Shown: positions 10,410 to 18,768 of the stretch, one piece after another
Position numbering within the stretch: the stretch's first letter is position 1
Layout of the letters: every line of letters begins with the position of its first letter
Source of the DNA: Mesorhizobium jarvisii
GTDB lineage: Bacteria; Pseudomonadota; Alphaproteobacteria; Rhizobiales; Rhizobiaceae
Direction: 5' to 3'
DNA length: 64,000 bases
Assembly: GCF_003601985.1 (NCBI RefSeq)
Contig: NZ_QZXA01000004.1
Span: forward strand, 62,001-126,000
Position numbers and translations under genes: made by a program
Notes under the pieces: generated by a model
The model's database searches: none
The model's input: the letters and a program-made list of their open reading frames with translations, nothing else
What the model was told of the DNA's origin: nothing

Positions 10410-11777
10410 ATGGACATTCAGCCCGCCCCCTTTGTTCCTCCCGCGCCGAAGCCGCGCACAACGCCGCCTTCGACGCTGGAGATGATCCGCATTGTCTATC
10501 GCAATCCGCTCGAATTGTGGGGAGAGCATACCTATAACGAGCCGTGGATTTCCGCGAATGGCGTTGGTGGCCATCTGATCGTCGCCAACGATCCCGGCCT
10601 CATCCGACATGTGCTGGTCGACAACGCCAAGAACTACAAGATGGCGACGGTGCGCCAGAAGATCCTGCGGCCTATCCTGCGCGATGGCCTGCTGACCGCC
10701 GAGGGCGAGGTGTGGAGGCGCTCGCGAAAGGCGATGGCGCCGGTGTTCACGCCGCGCCATATCTTCGGCTTTGCCCAGCCGATGCTGAAACGCACCAAGG
10801 AGTTCGTCACCCGGTACGAAGCGGGCGGCACATCCGACATCGCCCACGACATGACATTGCTCACCTATGATATCCTCGCCGAGACGCTGTTTTCCGGCGA
10901 GATCGCGGGCGAGCCGGGCAGTTTCGCCAACGAGATCGACCGCCTGTTCGAGACCATGGGCCGCGTCGATCCGCTCGATCTCTTGCGCGCGCCCGACTGG
11001 CTGCCGCGGCTGACCCGCATCCGCGGCCGCAAGACCATGGCCTATTTCCGCAAGATCGTGACCGATACGGTCAAGATGCGCGAAGAGAAATTCAGGCGCG
11101 ATCCCGATGCGGTGCCGCAGGATTTCCTGACGCTGCTGCTGAAGGCCGAAGGTCCCGACGGGCTGACGCGCTCGGAAGTCGAGGACAACATCATCACCTT
11201 CATCGGCGCCGGCCATGAGACCACCGCGCGGGCGCTGGGCTGGACGCTTTACTGCCTCGCCGAATCGCCATGGGAGCGCAATCGGGTCGAGCAGGAGATC
11301 GATGAGGTGCTGGCGCGCGAATCCGATCCGACGAAGTGGCTGGACGCCATGCCGTTGACCCGCGCCGCCTTCGACGAGGCGCTCCGGCTCTATCCGCCGG
11401 CGCCCTCGATCAACCGCGAGCCGATCGAGCCGGAGATGTGGAAGGATCTTTATATCCCCAAGCACGCGGCCGTGCTGGTCATGCCCTGGGTCGTCCACCG
11501 CCACAGGAAGCTGTGGGACAGACCCGACGCCTTCCTGCCCGAGCGCTTCCACCCAGGCAACCGTGAGAAGATCGATCGCTTCCAGTATCTGCCGTTCGGT
11601 GCGGGGCCGCGCGTCTGCATCGGCGCCAGTTTCGCCATGCAGGAAGCGATCATCGCCCTCGCCATCCTTTTGTCGCGCTTCCGCTTCGACACGACGGCCG
11701 AGACCAAGCCTTGGCCGGTGCAGAAGCTAACGACCCAACCGCAAGGCGGGCTGCCCATGCAGGTCACGCCGCGCTAG
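10410..11777 (+). CDS. Cytochrome P450
   Basis: The 455-residue protein has every core P450 motif: the I-helix GAGHETTARAL, the K-helix EALRLYPP, and the heme loop FGAGPRVCIGASFA, whose Cys is the axial ligand. It has no N-terminal membrane anchor, so it is probably soluble. The ATG at 10410 is chosen because GGAG lies 6 nt upstream; two earlier in-frame starts lack a site. No ferredoxin or ferredoxin reductase gene is adjacent, so its electron source is encoded elsewhere. The substrate cannot be predicted; the family assignment is secure. Confidence 0.93.
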   Translation: MDIQPAPFVPPAPKPRTTPPSTLEMIRIVYRNPLELWGEHTYNEPWISANGVGGHLIVANDPGLIRHVLVDNAKNYKMATVRQKILRPILRDGLLTAEGEVWRRSRKAMAPVFTPRHIFGFAQPMLKRTKEFVTRYEAGGTSDIAHDMTLLTYDILAETLFSGEIAGEPGSFANEIDRLFETMGRVDPLDLLRAPDWLPRLTRIRGRKTMAYFRKIVTDTVKMREEKFRRDPDAVPQDFLTLLLKAEGPDGLTRSEVEDNIITFIGAGHETTARALGWTLYCLAESPWERNRVEQEIDEVLARESDPTKWLDAMPLTRAAFDEALRLYPPAPSINREPIEPEMWKDLYIPKHAAVLVMPWVVHRHRKLWDRPDAFLPERFHPGNREKIDRFQYLPFGAGPRVCIGASFAMQEAIIALAILLSRFRFDTTAETKPWPVQKLTTQPQGGLPMQVTPR

Positions 11778-11804
11778 GCGTGGCTTTCAGGCGGTTGCGG
11801 TGAA

Positions 11805-12782
11805 TCAAGCCGCGGGCTTGCGCTGCTGGAACTGGCCGGCGGCGCGGAAGCGCCAGAGGTAGCTCGGCAGGATCGTCGCGATCGATTGCGGCTGGATGCC
11901 GAGCCCGGCGAGCGTCCGGTTGGCCTTGGCGGCGGCTTCCGAGACGATGTTGTGCTCGCGCAGCTGCATCACCTGGTCCTTGGTTAGCAGCGGATTGGGC
12001 AACAGGCCGAGGATCGAGGCCTGGATGTTGGCCACCCACCACGGCACGGGAACCAGCAAGCGCTTGCGCTCGATCACGGCGAGCAGCTCTTCCATGCACT
12101 CCTTGAAGGTGAGCACATTGGGGCCGCCAAGCTCGTAGATCTGGCCGCGATTGATCTTGCCGTCGACCGAGCGCGCTACCGCTTCGGCGACGTCGCCGAC
12201 ATAGACCGGCTGGAACTTGGTCCTGCCGCCGCCGATCAGCGGCAGCACCGGCGAATAGCGCGCCATGTTGGCGAAGCGGTTGAAGAAGCTGTCTTCCGGT
12301 CCGAAATTGATCGACGGCCGGAAGATCACGGCGTCGTTGATCGTCTCGAGCACGGCCTTCTCGCCAAGCGCTTTGGTGCGCGCGTAATCCGATTCGGAGT
12401 CCGCGTCTGCGCCAAGCGCTGAAATATGGGTCAGCCCGGCACCGACCGAGCGCGCCGCCTCGGCGACGGCGCGGGAGCCGAATTCGTGCACGGCGGAGAA
12501 TTTCTGCCGGCCGGTCTCATGCAGGATGGCGACGAGGTTGACGACATGGTCGGCTCCCTGCACGGCGCGGTCGACCGACCAGCGCACGCGCACATTAGCC
12601 TGCACCGGCTGGATCTGGCCGACATTGCCGAGCGGCTGCAGATGGCCGGCAAGGTCGGGCCGCCGGCAAGCAACCCGGATGCGGTAGCCGCGCTTGGCCA
12701 GCGCGCGCACCACATGGCGGCCGACAAAGCCAGACCCGCCAAAGACGACGACGAGCTTTGGGGTCTGCAGGATTTCGGTCAT
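11805..12782 (-). CDS. NDUFA9-like NAD(P)-binding protein (complex I-associated SDR family)
   Basis: The 325-residue atypical SDR starts with the Rossmann motif VFGGSGFVGRHVVRAL and contains RPSINFGPEDSFFNRF and the PVYVGDVAEAVARSVD stretch typical of complex I NDUFA9-subunit homologues in alphaproteobacteria. These bind NADPH and are structural rather than catalytic in complex I. The ATG at 12782 is preferred over the one at 12830 because GGAG lies 6 nt before it and the upstream 16 residues have no Shine-Dalgarno. It converges with the P450 gene across a 27-nt gap. Confidence 0.85.
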   Translation of the reverse strand: MTEILQTPKLVVVFGGSGFVGRHVVRALAKRGYRIRVACRRPDLAGHLQPLGNVGQIQPVQANVRVRWSVDRAVQGADHVVNLVAILHETGRQKFSAVHEFGSRAVAEAARSVGAGLTHISALGADADSESDYARTKALGEKAVLETINDAVIFRPSINFGPEDSFFNRFANMARYSPVLPLIGGGRTKFQPVYVGDVAEAVARSVDGKINRGQIYELGGPNVLTFKECMEELLAVIERKRLLVPVPWWVANIQASILGLLPNPLLTKDQVMQLREHNIVSEAAAKANRTLAGLGIQPQSIATILPSYLWRFRAAGQFQQRKPAA

Positions 12783-12854
12783 GGCTGGCTCCGGCGCACT
12801 TTCCAGATGGCTTGGCTGAAGCCGTTTCATAGTCGGTTTTGCGCCAAAGGCAAA

Positions 12855-12878
12855 GGGTGACGCGTCGTCGCGTCACCC
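12855..12878 (-). terminator. Hairpin between doxX and the NDUFA9-like gene
   Basis: A perfect 10-bp stem GGGTGACGCG / CGCGTCACCC with a 4-nt loop lies just after the doxX stop. On the - strand it is followed by CTTTG, a weak U-tract. It could end doxX transcription or protect its 3' end. Confidence 0.6.
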
Positions 12879-12892
12879 CTCTTGAAAGCTGG

Positions 12893-13345
12893 TTAGAACA
12901 CCTTGCCGATGCGGGCGTCGACCGAGTGACGGTTGCCGCCGCGAATGACGAAGAAGAGCAGGATCGCGGCCCACAAAAGCGACTTTTCAGCACCCGAAAA
13001 ACCCTGGCCCATGGTCACCCAGTGGAACCAGACTGTGACCAGCAGTACGAACAGGCCGGCAAAAGCGGCAGGACGCGTCAAGAACCCGATGGCGATGAAA
13101 ATGCCGCCGAAGAATTCGGTGCAGGCCAGAAGCAGCGACCAGAAGGCGCCGGGATAGAAGCCGAGGCCTTCGACCATCTCGGCGGCGCCGAAAGGATTGG
13201 TGATCTTTTGCGAGCCGTGGATGGCGAGGAACGCACCGGCGACGGCGCGCAGCACGGTTTCGCCAGCGTCATGCAGCGACGAATACAGGCGGCCGAGCGC
13301 CGGAATGATCAGTCTGCCGCGGGAAGCGTCGGTGGTTGCGGACAT
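12893..13345 (-). CDS. DoxX family membrane protein
   Basis: The 150-residue protein has four hydrophobic helices (about 30-50, 68-90, 95-115 and 120-138), with the early AIHGSQKI segment and the central FFGGIFIAIGFLTRPAA stretch characteristic of DoxX/YphA quinol-related membrane proteins. The ATG at 13345 has GGAG at 6 nt; an earlier start at 13369 lacks one. A perfect inverted repeat built on GTTAAC lies about 60 bp upstream, suggesting control by a dedicated regulator. Many DoxX genes of this class respond to MarR/HxlR or redox regulators, but none is adjacent. Confidence 0.88.
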   Translation of the reverse strand: MSATTDASRGRLIIPALGRLYSSLHDAGETVLRAVAGAFLAIHGSQKITNPFGAAEMVEGLGFYPGAFWSLLLACTEFFGGIFIAIGFLTRPAAFAGLFVLLVTVWFHWVTMGQGFSGAEKSLLWAAILLFFVIRGGNRHSVDARIGKVF

Positions 13346-13401
13346 CGTAGCTCCTGTCTGTGTGAACACCTCTGCAGACGCCCGATGGATCCCATCAAGT
13401 C

Positions 13402-13421
13402 AAGTTAACTAAAGTTAACTT
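13402..13421. promoter_or_regulatory. Perfect inverted repeat upstream of doxX (putative operator)
   Basis: AAGTTAACT-AA-AGTTAACTT is a 9-bp perfect dyad with a 2-nt spacer, each arm holding a GTTAAC hexamer that is itself palindromic. It lies 57 bp upstream of the doxX ATG, in the right place to cover the promoter. The regulator is not evident in the window. Confidence 0.6.
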
Positions 13422-13460
13422 TTACGATCATGTTTATCGGACGCGTGGGACGAAACGCAG

Positions 13461-13484
13461 AAAACCCCGCCGAGGCGGGGTTTT
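13461..13484. terminator. Rho-independent terminator
   Basis: AAAACCCCGCC-GA-GGCGGGGTTTT is an 11-bp perfect stem flanked by A and T runs. It lies about 220 nt downstream of the GlxA-type regulator and upstream of doxX, both on the - strand, so it separates the two transcripts. The rest of the 13422-13705 stretch shows no convincing gene. Confidence 0.85.
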
Positions 13485-13705
13485 CCGGGTGAACTCGCGT
13501 CGAAACCAGGGTCCAACGAGGCGGCCTGACCTGAGACGGTATCAGCATGGCGTAAGACGCCCGCCCCAGCCCTGGACGCATTCGACAAAAGACACCGACC
13601 GGGCAAACCCAACCCGGACAGTCATTGGTCGCCGCGACACGCAGGAAGGTTCATAAGGCGGATAAAAATCGTACCGCCGGGGCGACATGAATGCGTCGAA
13701 GGACG

Positions 13706-14662
13706 TCACCGGCCGCCATTGCGGGAAACCGCCGCTGCCCGCCTGAGCGCCTGCGGTGGCTGGCCAAAGCTTCTGAGGAAAGCGCGGCGCATTCGCCCGG
13801 CATCGCCGAAGCCGCTCTCTTCTGCGATGCGATCGAGCGACATGGGGCCTGTTTCAACAGCGATCCGCGCGCTCTCCAGGCGAATTCGTTCCACGGCCTT
13901 GGCCGGAGTGGTGCCGGTTTCCGCCTTGAAGGCGCGCGCAAAATGCCGCGGGCTCATGGCGGCACGATCGGCAAGGCACTCCACGGTCAGCGGTTGGGCG
14001 AGCGCGGTGCGCATCCACCCGATCAGCTCGATAAAGCGGCCCGTTCGTCCGCCGAGTTCGACAAGGGCGGAGAATTGCGACTGGCCGCCGGGGCGGCGTT
14101 GATGCACGACAAGCTGCTGCGCAACGCGTCGCGCCATGGCCGGGCCAAGATCATCCTCGATGAGCGCCAAGGCTAGGTCGATGCCGGCCGAAATGCCGGC
14201 TGAGGTCCACACGCTGCCATCCCTGACGAAGATCCGCTCCGCATCGAGTTTCACCGCGGGATAGCGGCGTGCGAAGTCGTGCGTGCTCCACCAGTGGGTG
14301 GTGGCGCGCCTGCCGTCGAGAAGTCCAGCTTCGGCCAGCAGATAGGCGCCTGTGCACACGCTCGCCGTTCGCCTCACACCCGTGCCCCGGAGCCAGGTGA
14401 CGATCTCCTGTGCGGCAGCCATGGAGCGAATGATTTCGCCACCGGAGATGATGGCGGTGTCGAGCGGCTCTTCCGTCGACAAAGGCCGGGCCGCGAGCCG
14501 CATGCCGGATGAGCTTTCGATCTCCCCGCCGCCGGGCGCCAGTATATCGAGCGTATAGCTGCCGACACAAAAGCCTTCCGCCAGCTCAAAGGCCGCCGCC
14601 GGGCCGGCCGCATCCAGCAATTGGAAGCCGGGGTGAATGATGATGCCAACCTTGCGGATCAT
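13706..14662 (-). CDS. GlxA-type transcriptional regulator (DJ-1/PfpI domain plus AraC HTH)
   Basis: The 318-residue protein has an N-terminal class I glutamine-amidotransferase-like DJ-1/PfpI domain (about 1-170). Its nucleophile-elbow region VCTGAYLLAEAGLLDGRRAT is followed by THWWSTHDF. The C-terminal AraC domain (about 215-310) shows LADRAAMSPRHFARAFKAE and IAEESGFGDAGRMRRAF. GlxA-type proteins sense metabolites such as glycine-betaine derivatives or carnitine and act on nearby genes. The start at 14662 (MIRKVGIIIHPGF) is chosen because the extra N-terminal 35 residues of the longer frame do not fit the family. It is divergent from a DJ-1 paralogue with an 88-nt gap. Confidence 0.9.
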   Translation of the reverse strand: MIRKVGIIIHPGFQLLDAAGPAAAFELAEGFCVGSYTLDILAPGGGEIESSSGMRLAARPLSTEEPLDTAIISGGEIIRSMAAAQEIVTWLRGTGVRRTASVCTGAYLLAEAGLLDGRRATTHWWSTHDFARRYPAVKLDAERIFVRDGSVWTSAGISAGIDLALALIEDDLGPAMARRVAQQLVVHQRRPGGQSQFSALVELGGRTGRFIELIGWMRTALAQPLTVECLADRAAMSPRHFARAFKAETGTTPAKAVERIRLESARIAVETGPMSLDRIAEESGFGDAGRMRRAFLRSFGQPPQALRRAAAVSRNGGR

Positions 14663-14750
14663 GGCAGTTTTTGCGCGATATATGTCATTTCGGACAAGTC
14701 CTACCGCAGTTAGGGTGATGGTCAAGTGTTTCGATCGGAAGGACTGGGTC

Positions 14751-15887
14751 ATGAATTTGCGTATCATGCTGTGGAGTGGTCTCGGCGTCGTGGCGGCTGT
14801 CCTCGCATTGGGTGCCGCATGGCTGCTGTCGCTGCCGGCGGCGTCCCAGGCTGCCGTTCAGCCGGCAATCGATGCCAAGGAGGCCGCCGCGACGCTTGCG
14901 GCATTGAAGCCGCCGAAGCGCCAGCGTCCCCTGATCGCCATCGTCGGCATCAACGACGGCACCGAAACCACCGACTATCTCATGCCCTACGGCATCCTGC
15001 GGCGCGCCGATGTCGCCGATGTCGTGGCGCTGGCGACGCAGCCCGGACCGATGAGATTGCACCCGGCCTTGCAGATCGAGCCCGATGCGACGATAGCGGC
15101 ATTCGACGCCGAGCATCCGGACGGCGCCGACTACGTCATCGTCCCGGCCATGATGCGCGACGACGACGCCGAGGTGCTGAAATGGATCAAGAGCCAGGCA
15201 GCCAAGGGCGCCATGGTGATCGGCATCTGCGCCGGCGCCAAGGTGGTCGGTGCCAGCGGGTTGCTCGACGGCAAGCGGGCGACGACCCATTGGTATTCCG
15301 TCGGCGAGCTCCGCGAGAAACATCCTGCGATTCACTATGTCGCCGACCGGCGCTTCGTCGTCGATCAGGGTGTCGCGACGACAACGGGGATCACCGCGTC
15401 GATGCCGATGATGCTGACCCTGATCGAGGCCATCGCCGGCCGGGACAAGGCCGAAGCCGTCGGCCGTGATCTGGGCCTGGCGCACTGGGATGCGCGGCAC
15501 GACAGCGGCGTCTTCAAGTTCACCCGCCCGTTCGCGCTGACGGCGATCGGCAACGCGCTTGCCGTGCTGGATCATGAGCAGCTCGGCATCCCGCTGACAT
15601 CAGGCGTGGATGAGGTGTCGCTGGCGCTGGTCGCCGATGCCTGGTCGCGAACCTTTCGCTCCGGCGCGGTCACATTCGCCGGCAACGACGGCGCGATCGT
15701 CAGCCGCGACGGCTTGCGTATCTTGCCTGACCAGATCGCCACCGGCTGGCCGGTCGACCGGTTGGTTCCGGCAATGGCCGATCCGCGGCCGGCGAGGGCG
15801 CTTGACCAGGCGCTGCAAGACATCTCGGCGCGCCACGGTGCACGCACGGCCGACTTCGTCGCCATGCAGCTCGAATATCCCCGGTGA
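14751..15887 (+). CDS. Membrane-anchored DJ-1/PfpI family protein
   Basis: The ATG at 14751 has GGAAGGA 8 nt upstream. The 378-residue product begins with one hydrophobic segment (about 6-30), so it is anchored or exported. Residues 60-230 form a DJ-1/PfpI domain with VIGICAGAKVVGASGLLDGK followed by RATTHWYS, closely paralleling the GlxA regulator transcribed away from it. The remaining C-terminus (about 230-378) has no AraC HTH and no motif I recognise. It is a DJ-1 domain in an envelope protein; catalytic or sensory roles are both possible. The Cys in ICAGA is the family nucleophile position. Confidence 0.75.
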   Translation: MNLRIMLWSGLGVVAAVLALGAAWLLSLPAASQAAVQPAIDAKEAAATLAALKPPKRQRPLIAIVGINDGTETTDYLMPYGILRRADVADVVALATQPGPMRLHPALQIEPDATIAAFDAEHPDGADYVIVPAMMRDDDAEVLKWIKSQAAKGAMVIGICAGAKVVGASGLLDGKRATTHWYSVGELREKHPAIHYVADRRFVVDQGVATTTGITASMPMMLTLIEAIAGRDKAEAVGRDLGLAHWDARHDSGVFKFTRPFALTAIGNALAVLDHEQLGIPLTSGVDEVSLALVADAWSRTFRSGAVTFAGNDGAIVSRDGLRILPDQIATGWPVDRLVPAMADPRPARALDQALQDISARHGARTADFVAMQLEYPR

Positions 15888-15935
15888 AAGGCACTGTCTA
15901 AGGCCCGGCACCGGCCGGCGTTCGTCCGCCGCAAT

Positions 15936-16937
15936 TCAGGCCGAATAGCGCTCGGCGAATTCGGAAATGCGCTGCACCACCGCCTTGGGCGCGGTGATGC
16001 CGCGCGCCTGCGCCTTCTCGGCGGCTTCCGCCCGGGCGCGGCCCGGCACATGCACGCCGAAGCGGCGGCGCAGGCGGTCGAGCTGGTCCTTCATGCGCTG
16101 TTCGAAATCCGGATCGAGCAGCTTGGGCTCGATAGCCAGCACGAACAGGCCGGTGCCGGGGCTGTCGGGCCCGCCGGTGAACCAGGGCGCATCGAGCGAC
16201 CAGTTGGCCCCGGAAATGCCCGCAGCCAACACTTCGACCATCAGCGCGATGTTGGCGCCGCGCTGGCCGCCAAAGGCAAGCATGGCGCCCTTCATGGCCG
16301 CCGCCGGGTCGGTGGTCGGATTGCCGCTGGCGTCCAGCGCCCAGCCTTCCGGGATTTTCTTGCCGTCTTCGGCCGCCTTGCGGATGTTGACGAAGGCGGT
16401 GGCGCTCGATGACTGGTCGATGACCAGAGGCGCGCCGTCGGCGGCGGGCGCGGCAAACGACATCGGATTGGTGCAATAGACCGGCTTGACCGAGCCCGAG
16501 CCGGCAAGCACCGCCGGGCCGTTGGTCGCGGCGAAGGACACCAGCCCCTGTGCCGCCAGCCTGCCGGTGAAATAGCCGAGCGCGCCGCACGTATAGGCGT
16601 TCTTCTGCGAGAAGATGGCGACGCCGAACAATTTTGCCGCCTTGGCAAGATCGTCGATCGTCCGGTCGAAGCCGGTATGCGCCAGCCCGCCCCGTGCATC
16701 GCAGAGATAGACGGCCAGCGCCGGCCTTGTGATCACCGGATCGGCATTGCCGTCGATGCGCCCGGCTTCCAGCGCTTCGAGATAGTCGATGAAATGCGAC
16801 AGGCCGACGGTCGAAAGCCCTTCCGCCTCGGCGGCGATGATCGAGGCGGTGAGCGACTGCGCCGCTTCCTCATTGGCGCCGGCGCCGAGTGCCGCCATCC
16901 GGCACAGTCCTCTTGCCTGGTCGAGACTGAGTTGCAT
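15936..16937 (-). CDS. Ldh family (malate/L-lactate dehydrogenase-type) NAD(P)-dependent oxidoreductase
   Basis: The 333-residue protein belongs to the type 2 malate/L-sulfolactate/Ldh family, which includes delta1-piperideine-2-carboxylate and ureidoglycolate reductases. Family marks are GLSTVGLSHFIDYLEALEAG, the central SFAATNGPAVLAGSGS and the C-terminal GGQRGANIALMVEVLAAGISG stretch. An AGGACA site precedes the ATG. It is the first gene left of a polar amino-acid ABC transporter on the same strand, but with a 150-nt gap. An imino-acid or 2-keto-acid reductase acting on the imported amino acid would fit, though this is inference. Confidence 0.85.
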   Translation of the reverse strand: MQLSLDQARGLCRMAALGAGANEEAAQSLTASIIAAEAEGLSTVGLSHFIDYLEALEAGRIDGNADPVITRPALAVYLCDARGGLAHTGFDRTIDDLAKAAKLFGVAIFSQKNAYTCGALGYFTGRLAAQGLVSFAATNGPAVLAGSGSVKPVYCTNPMSFAAPAADGAPLVIDQSSSATAFVNIRKAAEDGKKIPEGWALDASGNPTTDPAAAMKGAMLAFGGQRGANIALMVEVLAAGISGANWSLDAPWFTGGPDSPGTGLFVLAIEPKLLDPDFEQRMKDQLDRLRRRFGVHVPGRARAEAAEKAQARGITAPKAVVQRISEFAERYSA

Positions 16938-17087
16938 TATGGCTGTCCTGGGGTTGCGGGAATCTGGTTGCGTTGTCTGGTCTGTGCCTAGCAGCAGATG
17001 AGCCGGCGTTTGTGTTGAAAATCGTCCGCACCTGCAAGAAAAGCGGCGGATATCTCCATCGTTGCCGTCTGCGCGATCGGTGCGCCT

Positions 17088-17897
17088 CTAGCCGACCTTG
17101 ACCGGAATCCGCGCCTCGATCCGGCTGAGAGCCAGGACCAGAATGCCGGTGATCGCCATATAGATCAACGCCAGCAGCAGCAAGGGCTCGTAGGTGAGGT
17201 AGGTGTCCTGCCGCACCTTACCGGCGACGGCGAAGATATCGATCACGCTGATCGTCGCCACCAGCGGCGTCGACTTCAACTGCAGCACGGTCTCGCCGGT
17301 CAACGTCGGCAGCGCCCGGTAGAAGGCCTGCGGCAGCCAGATGCGCCGGAGGATCTTCCAGCGGCTCATGCCGAAGGCGCGGGCGGCTTCCAACTGTCCC
17401 TTGGGCACGCCGGCAAAGGCGCCGCGCATCACTTCGCCCTCGTAACCGGCGAAGGACAGGGTGAGAGCCAGAACGCCGTACGGCCATGCCTGCCTAAGAT
17501 AGGGCCACATCCAGGAGTCGCGGATCCATGGATATTGCGGGAACAGCGAGCCCAGCCCGTAATAGAGCAGCCACAGTTGCAGAAGCAGCGGCGTGCCGCG
17601 GATGATGGTGCAGAAGACTTTCGCCGGCGCCGCGACCCAGATCGAACCGGCGGCCTGCGCCAGCCCGACCGGCACGGCGATCAGGAAGCCGAGCGCGCAG
17701 GTGACGGCCAGGATCCACAGGGCCCGCCAGATGCCCATCAGGCCCATTTCCCAATATTGCGGCAGCCAGTCCCAGCGCATGAAAAAGGCGGCCGACAGCA
17801 CCAGCCCCAGCGCGATCAGGATGAGGACGATGCGGTGCGGCTGCAGCCAGAGCGAGGCGCGCGCCGCCGTGTTGATGATGGCCGCTTCGCCCGCCAT
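17088..17897 (-). CDS. Polar amino-acid ABC transporter permease (HisM-like)
   Basis: The 269-residue inner-membrane protein carries the EAA loop GQLEAARAFGMSRWKILRRI that docks to the ATPase, and ends in the LSRIEARIPVKVG tail typical of HisM/ArtM permeases. The ATG at 17897 overlaps the stop of the upstream permease by 1 nt (TGATG) and has AAGGAGG 7 nt upstream, so the longer frame reaching 18119 is rejected. With its partner permease, binding protein and ATPase it forms a complete type I importer for a polar, probably basic, amino acid. Confidence 0.93.
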   Translation of the reverse strand: MAGEAAIINTAARASLWLQPHRIVLILIALGLVLSAAFFMRWDWLPQYWEMGLMGIWRALWILAVTCALGFLIAVPVGLAQAAGSIWVAAPAKVFCTIIRGTPLLLQLWLLYYGLGSLFPQYPWIRDSWMWPYLRQAWPYGVLALTLSFAGYEGEVMRGAFAGVPKGQLEAARAFGMSRWKILRRIWLPQAFYRALPTLTGETVLQLKSTPLVATISVIDIFAVAGKVRQDTYLTYEPLLLLALIYMAITGILVLALSRIEARIPVKVG

Positions 17898-18562
17898 CAG
17901 CGTGCCTCCTTGACCGAAGGCATGCCCCGCCGCGCCCATTTCTCGGCGCGGCCAAGCAGGAAGTTCGAAAACAGCGTCACCGCCAGATAGAGAACGCCGG
18001 CGGCGAGATAGAATATCAGATAGGCCTTGGTGACGCCTGCTGCCTGCCGAGTCGCCAGCGTCAGCTCGAAGAAGCCGACGACGGCCAGCAGCGCGGTGTC
18101 CTTCGTCGCGATCAGCCACAGATTGGCGAGACCCGGAATGGCAAAGGGCAGCATCGCCGGCAACGTGATGCGCCGCAAGAGAAGGCCGGGAGACATGCCG
18201 AAGGCGCGGGCGGCTTCGATCTGGCCTTGCGGGATGGCCAGGATCGCGCCGCGCATGACCTCCGTCGAATAGGCGCCCTGGCAGAAGCCGAGCACGGCTA
18301 TGCCGGCCACCAGCCCGCTAATATCGACACGCTGGTAACCGATCGCGGTCAGCACCTGGTTTATCAGGTCGGTGCCGGCATAGTAGAGCAGCAGGATCAG
18401 CACCAGTTCCGGCACGGCGCGCACCACGGTGGTGTAGACCGCGAGCAGGTCGCGCACCACAGGCCCGCCATAGAGCTTGCCATAGGCGCCGCAGATTCCG
18501 ATGAGCAGGCCGACGATCGTGGCGCCGACGGCAATCTCGAGCGAATGCAACAACCCGAGCAT
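17897..18562 (-). CDS. Polar amino-acid ABC transporter permease (HisQ-like)
   Basis: The 221-residue frame has the EAA loop GQIEAARAFGMSPGLLLRRI and VVRAVPELVLILLLYYAGTD, typical of HisQ/ArtQ. The start is uncertain. The first ATG is at 18562, but the same frame stays open upstream and encodes SPAPVGWGGTLMLG, which looks like the normal N-terminus of this family. No ATG, GTG or TTG precedes it, and no good ribosome-binding site lies at 18562. An unusual start codon about 20 residues further up is possible. It is translationally coupled to the next permease. Confidence 0.88.
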   Translation of the reverse strand: MLGLLHSLEIAVGATIVGLLIGICGAYGKLYGGPVVRDLLAVYTTVVRAVPELVLILLLYYAGTDLINQVLTAIGYQRVDISGLVAGIAVLGFCQGAYSTEVMRGAILAIPQGQIEAARAFGMSPGLLLRRITLPAMLPFAIPGLANLWLIATKDTALLAVVGFFELTLATRQAAGVTKAYLIFYLAAGVLYLAVTLFSNFLLGRAEKWARRGMPSVKEAR

Positions 18563-18717
18563 AAGTGTGCCGCCCCAGCCGACGGGCGCGGGCGAGAGGA
18601 GTTCGATGATACCGGCCGCCGAGGCCGGAAGAAGCGCGTCGATCAGCTTTGCCCCCGGATTGCTGGCTCTCTCTGCCGACGCCAGCGGCCGGCGGCAGGC
18701 ATGCGTGGGAAGGATAG

Positions 18718-18753
18718 GCCGGAGGGCACGACGTTGGCGTCATGCCCTCCGGC
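18718..18753 (-). terminator. Long intercistronic hairpin between the binding-protein and permease genes
   Basis: GCCGGAGGGCA / TGCCCTCCGGC gives an 11-bp perfect stem, extended internally by GACG-TTGG-CGTC. There is no U-tract. Position right after the binding-protein stop suits an mRNA-stabilising or partial-termination element that keeps binding protein above permease level, as known for malE-malF. Confidence 0.7.
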
Positions 18754-18768
18754 TCATGCGGAGGGGCG

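Noticed and set aside
13415-13612. 65-codon frame downstream of the GlxA-type gene
   Set aside because: It contains the terminator at 13461-13484 and has no recognisable product.
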